From: Flavobacteriales bacterium
GTDB lineage: Bacteria > Bacteroidota > Bacteroidia > Flavobacteriales_F > PHOS-HE28
NCBI GenBank assembly: GCA_020635695.1
Contig: JACJZH010000003.1
Location: 310,001-374,000, forward strand
Length of the DNA stretch: 64,000 bases
Direction: 5' to 3'
In this document: positions 42,476 to 49,562 of the stretch, piece by piece
How positions within the stretch are numbered: position 1 is the stretch's first letter
How the letters are laid out: each line of letters opens with the position of its first letter
Made by a program: the position numbers and the translations under genes
Notes under the pieces: generated by a model
Database searches by the model: none
Told to the model about the DNA's origin: nothing
What the model saw: the letters and a program-made list of their open reading frames with translations, nothing else

Positions 42476-43315
42476 TCAGGCACGCTTCTTCCGCTTGGCG
42501 CGCTCGATGATCAACTTGTTGCTCTGGTTCTTCGGCCGGCGGGTCTTCTGACCCTTGGCGAAGATCCCGTTGCGGGAACGCGGGTGACCGCCGGAGGCCC
42601 GGCCCTCACCACCGCCCATCGGGTGGTCCACCGGGTTCATCGCCACCGGACGGGTGCGCGGACGGCGACCCAGCCAACGGCTGCGGCCGGCCTTCCCGCT
42701 GCGCTGCAGCATGTGCTCGGAGTTGCCCACCGTGCCCACCGTGGCCATGCAGCTGGTGAGCACCATGCGCAGTTCACCGCTCGGCATCTTCAGCGTGGCG
42801 TACTTGCCTTCGCGGGCGCTCAGCTGGGCGAAGGTGCCCGCGCTGCGTGCGATGGCGCCACCCTTGCCGGGGCGCAGTTCGATGTTGTGCACCACCGTAC
42901 CGAGCGGGATCTCGCTCAGCGGCAGGGAGTTGCCCACTTCGGGGGCCACGTCCTTGCGGCCGCTCAGCAGGGCCTGGCCCACCTTGAGGCCGTTCGGTGC
43001 CAGGATGTACCGCTTCTCGCCATCGGCATACACCAGCAGGGCGATGCGTGCGGAACGGTTCGGATCGTACTCGATGGTGCTCACCGTGGCGGGCACACCG
43101 TACTTGTCGCGCTTGGTGTCGATCTGCCGGTACCGGCGCTTGTGACCACCGCCGATGTAGCGCATGGTCATCTTGCCCTGGTTGTTCCGGCCGCCCGACC
43201 GCTGCGTACCCTTGGTCAGGGACTTCTCCGGACGCCCCGCCGTGATGTCGGAGTTGTCGGAGATGATCCGGTGACGGGTGCCCGGAGTGACGGGGTTGAG
43301 TTTCTTGACGCCCAT
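42476..43315 (-). CDS. rplB: 50S ribosomal protein L2
   Basis: The 279-residue protein supports subunit association and the peptidyl transferase centre. It has R-N-N-Q-G-K-M-T-M-R and the C-terminal N-P-V-D-H-P-M-G-G-G-E-G. The first, functionally important His of that motif is kept; the second, His in E. coli, is Met, a change I recall as usual in Bacteroidota. Confidence 0.97.
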   Translation of the reverse strand: MGVKKLNPVTPGTRHRIISDNSDITAGRPEKSLTKGTQRSGGRNNQGKMTMRYIGGGHKRRYRQIDTKRDKYGVPATVSTIEYDPNRSARIALLVYADGEKRYILAPNGLKVGQALLSGRKDVAPEVGNSLPLSEIPLGTVVHNIELRPGKGGAIARSAGTFAQLSAREGKYATLKMPSGELRMVLTSCMATVGTVGNSEHMLQRSGKAGRSRWLGRRPRTRPVAMNPVDHPMGGGEGRASGGHPRSRNGIFAKGQKTRRPKNQSNKLIIERAKRKKRA

Positions 43316-43339
43316 GGGTCTCTGTGCTCTCGTCGGTTA

Positions 43340-43633
43340 TCAGATGCTGCCGTACAGGTCGATGGCCTCACCCTCCTTCAGGGTGACGATGGCCTTCTTG
43401 TAGCTGGACGTGCGGCCGCGCAGGATGCCGTTGCGGGTGTACCGCGTGCGGTCCTTGCCGGGAACGATCATGGTACGCACGCCGGTGACGGTCACGCTGT
43501 ACTGCTCCTCCACGGCGCGTTTGATCTGCACCTTGTTGCTCTTCTTGTCCACCACGAAGCCGTAGCGCCCTTCGCTCTCGGTCTGGGCGGTCATCTTCTC
43601 GGTGATGATCGGACGGATGAGGATCTGGGACAT
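43340..43633 (-). CDS. rplW: 50S ribosomal protein L23
   Basis: The 97-residue exit-tunnel protein docks trigger factor and SRP. It has I-I-R-P-I-I-T-E-K-M and N-K-V-Q-I-K-R-A-V-E, typical of L23. It is 3 nt after rplD. Confidence 0.96.
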   Translation of the reverse strand: MSQILIRPIITEKMTAQTESEGRYGFVVDKKSNKVQIKRAVEEQYSVTVTGVRTMIVPGKDRTRYTRNGILRGRTSSYKKAIVTLKEGEAIDLYGSI

Positions 43634-43636
43634 GGC

Positions 43637-44266
43637 TTACTTGGTGAGGGTGGCCTCCAGCGGGGCGATCGCGTCCTGCACGATCAGCACGCCGTTGGCG
43701 TTCATGATGTCATAGGTGTTCACCTCGGCGGCCGTCACCACCCGGGTACCGGGGATGTTGCGGGCGCTCATGAGCACGTTCTCGTCACGGCCCGAGAGCA
43801 CCAGCAGGCTCTTGCGACCCTTGAGCTCGAGCTTGGCCAGCATGCCGGCGTACTCCTTGGTCTTCGGGGCGCTCAGGGCCACGGCGTCCAGCACCTTGAT
43901 GGCGCCGTCCTTGGCCTTGTGGGTCAGGGCCGAGCGGCGGGCCAGGTCCTTCACCTTGCGGTTCAGCTTGAAGCCGTAGTCGCGCGGCCGGGGACCGAAC
44001 ACGCGGGGACCTCCGCGGAACAGCGGGTTCTTGATGCTGCCCTTCCGGGAGCCACCGGTCCCTTTCTGGCGGTGCAGCTTGCGGGTGGAACCGGAGATCT
44101 CGCTCCGCTCCAACGTCTTGTGGGTGCCCTGACGGCGGTTGGCCAGGTGCTGCTTCACGTCCAGCCAGATGGCATGGTCGTTCGGCTCGATGCCGAAGAC
44201 GGCGTCGCTGAGCTTGGCCTTCTTGCCGGTGGACTTTCCGTCCGTGCCGTAGATCTCGAGTTCCAT
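43637..44266 (-). CDS. rplD: 50S ribosomal protein L4
   Basis: The 209-residue protein has the extended tunnel loop around R-Q-K-G-T-G-G-S-R-K-G-S with no visible resistance-type change. In E. coli L4 represses its own operon; no equivalent leader was recognised here. One nucleotide separates it from the rplC stop. Confidence 0.96.
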   Translation of the reverse strand: MELEIYGTDGKSTGKKAKLSDAVFGIEPNDHAIWLDVKQHLANRRQGTHKTLERSEISGSTRKLHRQKGTGGSRKGSIKNPLFRGGPRVFGPRPRDYGFKLNRKVKDLARRSALTHKAKDGAIKVLDAVALSAPKTKEYAGMLAKLELKGRKSLLVLSGRDENVLMSARNIPGTRVVTAAEVNTYDIMNANGVLIVQDAIAPLEATLTK

Positions 44267-44267
44267 C

Positions 44268-44882
44268 TTACTTCCAGATGATCACGTGACCGCCCTTGGG
44301 GCCGGGAACGGCACCCTTGAGCACGATCAGGTTCCTGTCCTTGTCCACCTTGAGCACCTTCAGGTTCTCGGTGGTCTCCTGCTTGCCTCCCATGCGGCCC
44401 GCCATGCGCATGCCCTTGAACACCCGCGAGGGGTAGGAGCTGGCGCCCACGGAACCGGGGGCCCGGTTCCGGTCGTGCTGGCCGTGGGTCTGGTCGTTCA
44501 CCCCGGAGAAGCCATGACGCTTCACCACGCCCTGGAAGCCCTTGCCCTTGCTGCGGGAGGTGACCGTGACGTAGCTGCCCTCCTCGAAGATGGACACGTC
44601 CACCTGGTCGCCCAGGGCGTACTCCTCCTCGAAGTCCTTGAACTCGTGCGCACGCGCCTTGGGGCTGGTGCCCGCCTTGGCGAAGTGGCCGACCAGGGCC
44701 GCCGGGGTGTTCTTCTCCTTGCGCTCGCCGTAGGCAAGCTGCACGGCCTTGTAGCCGTCCTTGTCACGGGTCTTGACGTGGGTCACCACGCAGGGCCCCG
44801 CCTCCAGGACGGTGCAGCCGACCAGCTCCTCTCCATCGTAGAGGCTGGTCATGCCCATCTTCTTGCCGATCAATCCGCTCAT
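44268..44882 (-). CDS. rplC: 50S ribosomal protein L3
   Basis: The 204-residue protein starts M-S-G-L-I-G-K-K-M-G-M-T and has the W-finger region H-G-Q-H-D-R-N-R-A-P-G-S-V-G and the R-M-A-G-R-M-G segment near the peptidyl transferase centre. Confidence 0.97.
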   Translation of the reverse strand: MSGLIGKKMGMTSLYDGEELVGCTVLEAGPCVVTHVKTRDKDGYKAVQLAYGERKEKNTPAALVGHFAKAGTSPKARAHEFKDFEEEYALGDQVDVSIFEEGSYVTVTSRSKGKGFQGVVKRHGFSGVNDQTHGQHDRNRAPGSVGASSYPSRVFKGMRMAGRMGGKQETTENLKVLKVDKDRNLIVLKGAVPGPKGGHVIIWK

Positions 44883-44901
44883 GGCTCTTGCGTGTTATCC
44901 G

Positions 44902-45207
44902 TCAGACCTTGATCTCCACGTCCACCCCGCTCGGCAGTTCGAGCTTCATCAGGGCATCGATGGTCTTGCTGCTGGAGCTGTAGATGTCCATGATGCGCTT
45001 GTAGCTGCTGAGCTGGAATTGCTCGCGGGCCTTCTTGTTCACGTGCGGTGAGCGCAGTACGGTGAAGATGCGCTTGTCGGTGGGCAGGGGGATGGGACCG
45101 CTCACCACCGCACCGGTGCCCTTCACCGTCTTCACGATCTTCTCGGCGCTCTTGTCGACGAGGTTGTGATCGTACGACCGCAGCTTGATCCGGATCTTTT
45201 GGGTCAT
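44902..45207 (-). CDS. rpsJ: 30S ribosomal protein S10
   Basis: The 101-residue protein, also the NusE factor of antitermination, has K-I-R-I-K-L-R-S-Y-D and the G-P-I-P-L-P-T motif. It follows fusA directly; tuf, present here in enterobacteria, is absent. Confidence 0.97.
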   Translation of the reverse strand: MTQKIRIKLRSYDHNLVDKSAEKIVKTVKGTGAVVSGPIPLPTDKRIFTVLRSPHVNKKAREQFQLSSYKRIMDIYSSSSKTIDALMKLELPSGVDVEIKV

Positions 45208-45221
45208 CGTTCTTCGTGTGA

Positions 45222-47330
45222 TCAGGCAGAGACCTTGCCGCGGACCTTGGCCAGCACCGCTTCGGTGACGTTGGCCGGGGCCTCGGCGTAATGACTGAAT
45301 TCCATGGTGCTGCTGGCACGACCGCTGGAGAGCGTGCGCAGCGAAGTGACGTAGCCGAACATCTCACTGAGGGGCACCTTGCCCTTGATGGCCTTGGCGC
45401 CGCCCCGGTCGTCCATGCCCTCCACCTGGCCGCGACGGCGGTTCAGGTCGCCCACGATGTCGCCCATGTTCTCCTCGGGTGTCACCACCTCGATCTTCAT
45501 GATGGGCTCCAGCAGGACGGGCTTGCACTTGGGCAGGGCGTGGCGGAACGCCGCCTTGGCGGCCACCTCGAAGCTCAGCTGGTCGGAGTCCACGTTGTGG
45601 AAGCTTCCGTCGTACAGCGTCACCTTCAGGCTCTCCATCGGGTAGCCGGCGAGCACGCCGTTCTGCAGCGAGGCCGCGAAGCCCTTCTGCACCGAGGGGA
45701 TGAATTCCTTCGGGATCACACCGCCCTTGATCTCGTCGACGAACTCCAGGCCCGTCTTCTCCAGATCGGTCTGGGGCTCGATGCGGACGTGGATGTCGGC
45801 GAACTTGCCTCGGCCACCGGTCTGCTTCTTGTACACCTCGCGGTGCTCCACATTGCCGGTGATGGCTTCCTTGTACTTCACCTGGGGGGCACCCTGGTTG
45901 CACTCCACCTTGAACTCGCGGCGCAGACGGTCCACGATGATCTCGAGGTGCAGTTCGCCCATGCCGCTGATCACGGTCTGGCCGGTCTCGTCGTCGGTGT
46001 GCACCTTGAAGGTGGGGTCCTCCTCGGCCAGCTTGGCCAGGCCGTTGCCCAGCTTGTCCATGTCGGCCTGGCTCTTGGGCTCCACCGCGACACCGATGAC
46101 CGGGTCGGGGAAGCTCATGCTCTCCAGCACGATGGGCTTCTTCTCATCGCACAGGGTGTCTCCCGTGCGGATGTCCTTGAAGCCCACGCCGGCACCGATG
46201 TCACCGGCCTCGATGGCCTCCACCGCGTTCTGCTTGTTGGAGTGCATCTGGAAGATCCGGCTGATGCGCTCGTTCTTGTTCGTGCGCATGTTGCGCACGT
46301 AGCTGCCCGCGTCGATCTTGCCGCTGTAGCAGCGGAAGAAGCACAGACGGCCCACATAGGGATCCGTGGCGATCTTGAACGCCAGGGCGGCCATGGGCTC
46401 GTCCGGGTCGGGGCGGCGGATGATGGTCTCACCGCTGTCCGGGTCCGTGCCTTCCACCGCGTCGATGTCCACCGGGCTGGGCAGGTAGGCCATCACGGCG
46501 TTCAGCATGGTCTGCACGCCCTTGTTCTTGAAGGCGGAACCGCAGAGCACCGGGGTGATGCTCATGCTGATGGTGGCCTTCCGGATGGCGGTCATGATCT
46601 CGGCCTCGGTGAGGCTGTCGGGGTCCTCGAAGAACTTCTCCATGAGGGCCTCATCGCTCTCGGCCACGGCCTCGATCAGGTGGTTGCGCCACTCCTGCAC
46701 GGTCTCCTCCAGGTCGGCGGGGATGGACACCTCCTCCCAGGTCATGCCCTGATCGGATTCGTTCCACACCATGCCGCGCATGTTGATCAGGTCGACGACA
46801 CCCTTGAACTCGGCCTCGGCACCGATGGGCACCTGCAGGGGCACGGGGTTGGCGCCCAGGCGCTCCTTGATCTGACCGACGACGCTGAAGAAATCGGCGC
46901 CGCTGCGGTCCATCTTGTTCACGAAGGCCAGGCGGGGCACGTTGTACTTGTTGGCCTGGCGCCACACGGTCTCGCTCTGGGGCTCCACGCCGCCCACGGC
47001 GCAGAACAGGGCCACGGCACCATCGAGCACGCGCAGGGAACGCTCCACCTCCACGGTGAAGTCCACGTGGCCCGGGGTGTCGATGATGTTCATCTTGTAC
47101 TCCTGGTCGCGGTACTTCCAGAAGGTGGTGGTGGCGGCGCTGGTGATGGTGATCCCCCGCTCCTGCTCCTGCTCCATCCAGTCCATGGTGGCGGCACCGT
47201 CGTGCACCTCACCGATCTTGTGTACCAGACCGGTGTAGTACAGGATGCGCTCCGTGGTGGTGGTCTTACCGGCATCGATGTGGGCCATGATGCCGATGTT
47301 GCGCGTGTATTTCAGGTCCCTCTTGGCCAT
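45222..47330 (-). CDS. fusA: elongation factor G
   Basis: The 702-residue GTPase drives translocation and, with RRF, ribosome recycling. The G motifs are A-H-I-D-A-G-K-T (16-23), the switch R-G-I-T-I-T, D-T-P-G-H and N-K-M-D; domains II-V follow with full length. I start at 47330 (M-A-K-R-D-L-K-Y-T); the frame to 47519 runs inside rpsG. Confidence 0.97.
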   Translation of the reverse strand: MAKRDLKYTRNIGIMAHIDAGKTTTTERILYYTGLVHKIGEVHDGAATMDWMEQEQERGITITSAATTTFWKYRDQEYKMNIIDTPGHVDFTVEVERSLRVLDGAVALFCAVGGVEPQSETVWRQANKYNVPRLAFVNKMDRSGADFFSVVGQIKERLGANPVPLQVPIGAEAEFKGVVDLINMRGMVWNESDQGMTWEEVSIPADLEETVQEWRNHLIEAVAESDEALMEKFFEDPDSLTEAEIMTAIRKATISMSITPVLCGSAFKNKGVQTMLNAVMAYLPSPVDIDAVEGTDPDSGETIIRRPDPDEPMAALAFKIATDPYVGRLCFFRCYSGKIDAGSYVRNMRTNKNERISRIFQMHSNKQNAVEAIEAGDIGAGVGFKDIRTGDTLCDEKKPIVLESMSFPDPVIGVAVEPKSQADMDKLGNGLAKLAEEDPTFKVHTDDETGQTVISGMGELHLEIIVDRLRREFKVECNQGAPQVKYKEAITGNVEHREVYKKQTGGRGKFADIHVRIEPQTDLEKTGLEFVDEIKGGVIPKEFIPSVQKGFAASLQNGVLAGYPMESLKVTLYDGSFHNVDSDQLSFEVAAKAAFRHALPKCKPVLLEPIMKIEVVTPEENMGDIVGDLNRRRGQVEGMDDRGGAKAIKGKVPLSEMFGYVTSLRTLSSGRASSTMEFSHYAEAPANVTEAVLAKVRGKVSA

Positions 47331-47353
47331 GGGTGTCCTTGTGCTTCGGTTGT

Positions 47354-47818
47354 TCAGAAGCGGAAGTGGCTGAAGGCCTTGTTGGCCTCCGCCATGCGGT
47401 GGGTCTCCTCCTTCTTCTTGAAGGCCGCACCCTCTTCGCGGGCGGCGGCCATGATCTCGTTGGCGAGCTTCTGCGCCATGCTGCGCTCGTTCCGCTGACG
47501 GCTGTAGCCGATCAGCCACTTCACCGCCAGGCTCCGCTTGCGCTCGTCGCGCACGGGCTGGGGGATCTGGAAGTTGGCACCGCCCACGCGGCGGGTGCGT
47601 ACCTCCACCTGGGGGGTCACGTTCGTCACGGCCTTGCGCCAGATCTCGAGACCCTCCTCACCCGTCTTATCGGTGACGATGTCGATGGCCTCGTAGAAGA
47701 TGTCGAACGCCTTGCTCTTCTTGCCCTGGAGCATCAGGTTGTTCACGAACTTGGTCACCTGCTCGTCGCCGAACCGGGGATCGGGCAGCACCGTGTGTTT
47801 GGTCGCTTTCTTGCGCAT
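47354..47818 (-). CDS. rpsG: 30S ribosomal protein S7
   Basis: The 154-residue head assembly protein has the K-F-V-N-N-L-M-L-Q-G-K-K-S segment and the C-terminal region contacting the E site. It starts M-R-K-K-A-T-K and lacks the extended C-terminus of some E. coli strains. The leader reads GAACGAGCG before the ATG. Confidence 0.96.
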   Translation of the reverse strand: MRKKATKHTVLPDPRFGDEQVTKFVNNLMLQGKKSKAFDIFYEAIDIVTDKTGEEGLEIWRKAVTNVTPQVEVRTRRVGGANFQIPQPVRDERKRSLAVKWLIGYSRQRNERSMAQKLANEIMAAAREEGAAFKKKEETHRMAEANKAFSHFRF

Positions 47819-47840
47819 CGCTCGTTCAGGTGCTTAAGGC

Positions 47841-48221
47841 TTACTTCTTCGCTTTGGGCCGCTTGGTGCCGTACTTGGAGCGGCGCTGGTTGCGGCCCTC
47901 CACGCCGGCGGTGTCCAGCACGCCGCGCACGATGTGGTACTTCACGCCGGGCAGGTCCTTCACCCGTCCGCCGCGCACCAGCACGATGCTGTGCTCCTGC
48001 AGGTTATGGCCCTCGCCACCGATGTAGGCGATCACCTCGTACCCATTGGTCAGGCGCACCTTGGCCACCTTGCGCAGGGCGGAGTTCGGCTTCTTCGGGG
48101 TGGTGGTGTACACCTTGGTGCACACCCCGCGGCGCTGCGGGCAACGGGTCAGAGCAACGGACTTGCTCTTCATCGTCTGGCCTTCGCGTCCCTTGCGGAT
48201 CAGCTGTTGGATCGTCGGCAT
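47841..48221 (-). CDS. rpsL: 30S ribosomal protein S12
   Basis: The 126-residue decoding-centre protein is the first gene of the superoperon. The loops associated with streptomycin resistance are wild type: T-P-K-K-P-N-S (Lys43) and G-R-V-K-D-L-P-G-V (Lys88, Asp89 region). The leader of about 60 nt after the promoter at 48285-48292 can form a GC-rich hairpin. Confidence 0.98.
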   Translation of the reverse strand: MPTIQQLIRKGREGQTMKSKSVALTRCPQRRGVCTKVYTTTPKKPNSALRKVAKVRLTNGYEVIAYIGGEGHNLQEHSIVLVRGGRVKDLPGVKYHIVRGVLDTAGVEGRNQRRSKYGTKRPKAKK

Positions 48222-48284
48222 GAACTTTCCGTTTCTTCTTGTCTGTCAGGCGCTTTAAGCCCACTCCGGGCGAAAAACGGGCTG

Positions 48285-48292
48285 CAAAGGTA
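48285..48292 (-). promoter_or_regulatory. -7 element for the ribosomal superoperon
   Basis: The minus strand reads TACCTTTG, a perfect TAnnTTTG, with 63 nt to the rpsL ATG. It is the only clear promoter upstream of the 26 contiguous genes to rplQ. No good -33 TTTG is seen at the expected distance. Confidence 0.65.
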
Positions 48293-48502
48293 GCAGGATC
48301 GAGTTATCGACCGCATGGTGTTGGTGGAAAAAACCAGCTGCCACCAGCCCGATACCTGCTCCAAGGTGATGCAACAACGGGTCCTGACGGCCATCATCCA
48401 CCTGTTCTTCAGCACATTACATCCCATCCCCACCCTGCACCGGTCGGGCTCATAGGTGCTCCTCCCGAGAGGCTCCGGGCAGACCACCACAGGCGCATTT
48501 CG

Positions 48503-48510
48503 TACCTTTG
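48503..48510 (+). promoter_or_regulatory. -7 element for the Fic-family gene
   Basis: TACCTTTG, a perfect TAnnTTTG, ends 23 nt before the ATG at 48534. Confidence 0.55.
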
Positions 48511-48533
48511 TTAGCATCACATGACGCTATAGA

Positions 48534-49502
48534 ATGCCACTTCCGGCGTACGCCAGCCATACCCACCCACCGCGCCTGCTGAACCTGCTGGCCACCGCAC
48601 ATCACCGCCTGGGCGAGGTGAAGGCCCGCCACCTGCAGCGGCCAGAACAGGATCTGGAACGTGCCTACCGGGTGAGCGCCGTGCACGGCACCCTGGCCAT
48701 GGAGGGGAATGTACTGGACCCCCTTCCCGTGGCCGAGCTGGTGGACCACCCGCGCGCTGCGGAAAGCGGTCCGGAGGAACTGGAGGTGATCAACACCCAC
48801 CGGGTCTATGACCTGCTGCCGGGACTGGACCCGGCCTCGCCACCCGACCTGCGCCGCGCCCACGGGGTGCTGATGCACGGGCTGTCCCTGTATGCGGGGA
48901 GCTATCGTGACGGGCCCATCGATGTGCTGTACGGTGATCCGCGCCCCCTTCGGACCGCCCCTGCCGACAACCTGCCCGCCCAGGTGGAAGAGCTGCTTCA
49001 CCATGCCGCCACGGACGAGGGTCCGCCCCTGCTCACCAGCTGCGTGCTGCACTTCGGCCTGGTGTACCTGCGGCCCTTCACGGCCGGCAACGGCCGCATG
49101 GCGAGGCTCTGGCAGCGCCGGTTGCTCATGGACCACTGGCCGGTGTTCGGCTTCCTTCCGGTGGAAGCCTTCGTACACCGCACCGAACCCGCCTATCATG
49201 CCGCCCTGGAGTACGCCGACCGCACGGGGGACTGCACCGGCTTCCTGACCTACATGCTGGAACGCATCGATGAGGCGCTGGCCGAACTGCTGGCCATGCC
49301 CGATCCCGTGCTGTCCTCGGCGGAACGTGTGGAGCGCTTCCTGCGCCAGGCTCCATCACGCGCTTTCCGCCGCAAGGACTACCTCACCTTCTTTCCTGGA
49401 TTGAGCACCGCCACCGCCACCCGCGACCTGGCACAGGCCGTACAGGCGGGTCTGCTGGAGCGAAGGGGAGAAAAGCGACGGGCCAGCTATCATCGGAACT
49501 GA
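48534..49502 (+). CDS. Fic-family protein with degenerate catalytic motif and C-terminal winged helix
   Basis: The 322-residue product has the three-part layout of class II Fic proteins: an N-terminal inhibitory helix with T-L-A-M-E-G-N (Thr53, Glu57, Gly58), a Fic core (about 85-215, including the flap A-G-S-Y-R-D-G-P-I-D-V), and a C-terminal winged helix (about 268-322, S-T-A-T-A-T-R-D-L). The core motif normally reads HPFx(D/E)GNGR. Here it is R-P-F-T-A-G-N-G-R at 180-188, so the catalytic His and the metal-binding acidic residue are both replaced while the phosphate-binding GNGR remains. AMPylation by the standard mechanism is not expected. It may bind nucleotide without catalysis or act in regulation. 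The gene has its own promoter and an intact frame. Confidence 0.85.
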   Translation: MPLPAYASHTHPPRLLNLLATAHHRLGEVKARHLQRPEQDLERAYRVSAVHGTLAMEGNVLDPLPVAELVDHPRAAESGPEELEVINTHRVYDLLPGLDPASPPDLRRAHGVLMHGLSLYAGSYRDGPIDVLYGDPRPLRTAPADNLPAQVEELLHHAATDEGPPLLTSCVLHFGLVYLRPFTAGNGRMARLWQRRLLMDHWPVFGFLPVEAFVHRTEPAYHAALEYADRTGDCTGFLTYMLERIDEALAELLAMPDPVLSSAERVERFLRQAPSRAFRRKDYLTFFPGLSTATATRDLAQAVQAGLLERRGEKRRASYHRN

Positions 49503-49544
49503 GCCCAGTTATCCACAGGCACCCGGCGCCCTGGCAGGCACGGC

Positions 49545-49552
49545 TACCTTTG
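49545..49552 (+). promoter_or_regulatory. -7 element for uvrD/pcrA
   Basis: TACCTTTG, a perfect TAnnTTTG, lies 10 nt before the ATG at 49563. A TTG at 49557 is in frame but would be at or next to the expected transcription start. Confidence 0.5.
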
Positions 49553-49562
49553 TGGCTTGCCC

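Larger units (their letters stand above)
48222..48533 (+). other. 312-bp divergent intergenic region
   Basis: No gene is supported here. On the minus strand it holds the superoperon promoter and a leader in which AGCCC can pair with GGGCT across about 15 nt (near 48257-48284). On the plus strand it holds the promoter of the Fic gene at 48503-48510. The central part (about 48310-48490) shows no open frame with support, no strong hairpin and no repeat. Confidence 0.6.

Noticed and set aside
45291..47498. 735-codon plus-strand frame over fusA
   Set aside because: It is rich in His, Val and Leu with no motif, typical of the reverse of a GC-rich coding gene. EF-G is certain on the other strand.
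49557..49562. TTG as the uvrD start
   Set aside because: It would lie at the expected transcription start, and the ATG at 49563 gives the normal N-terminus.
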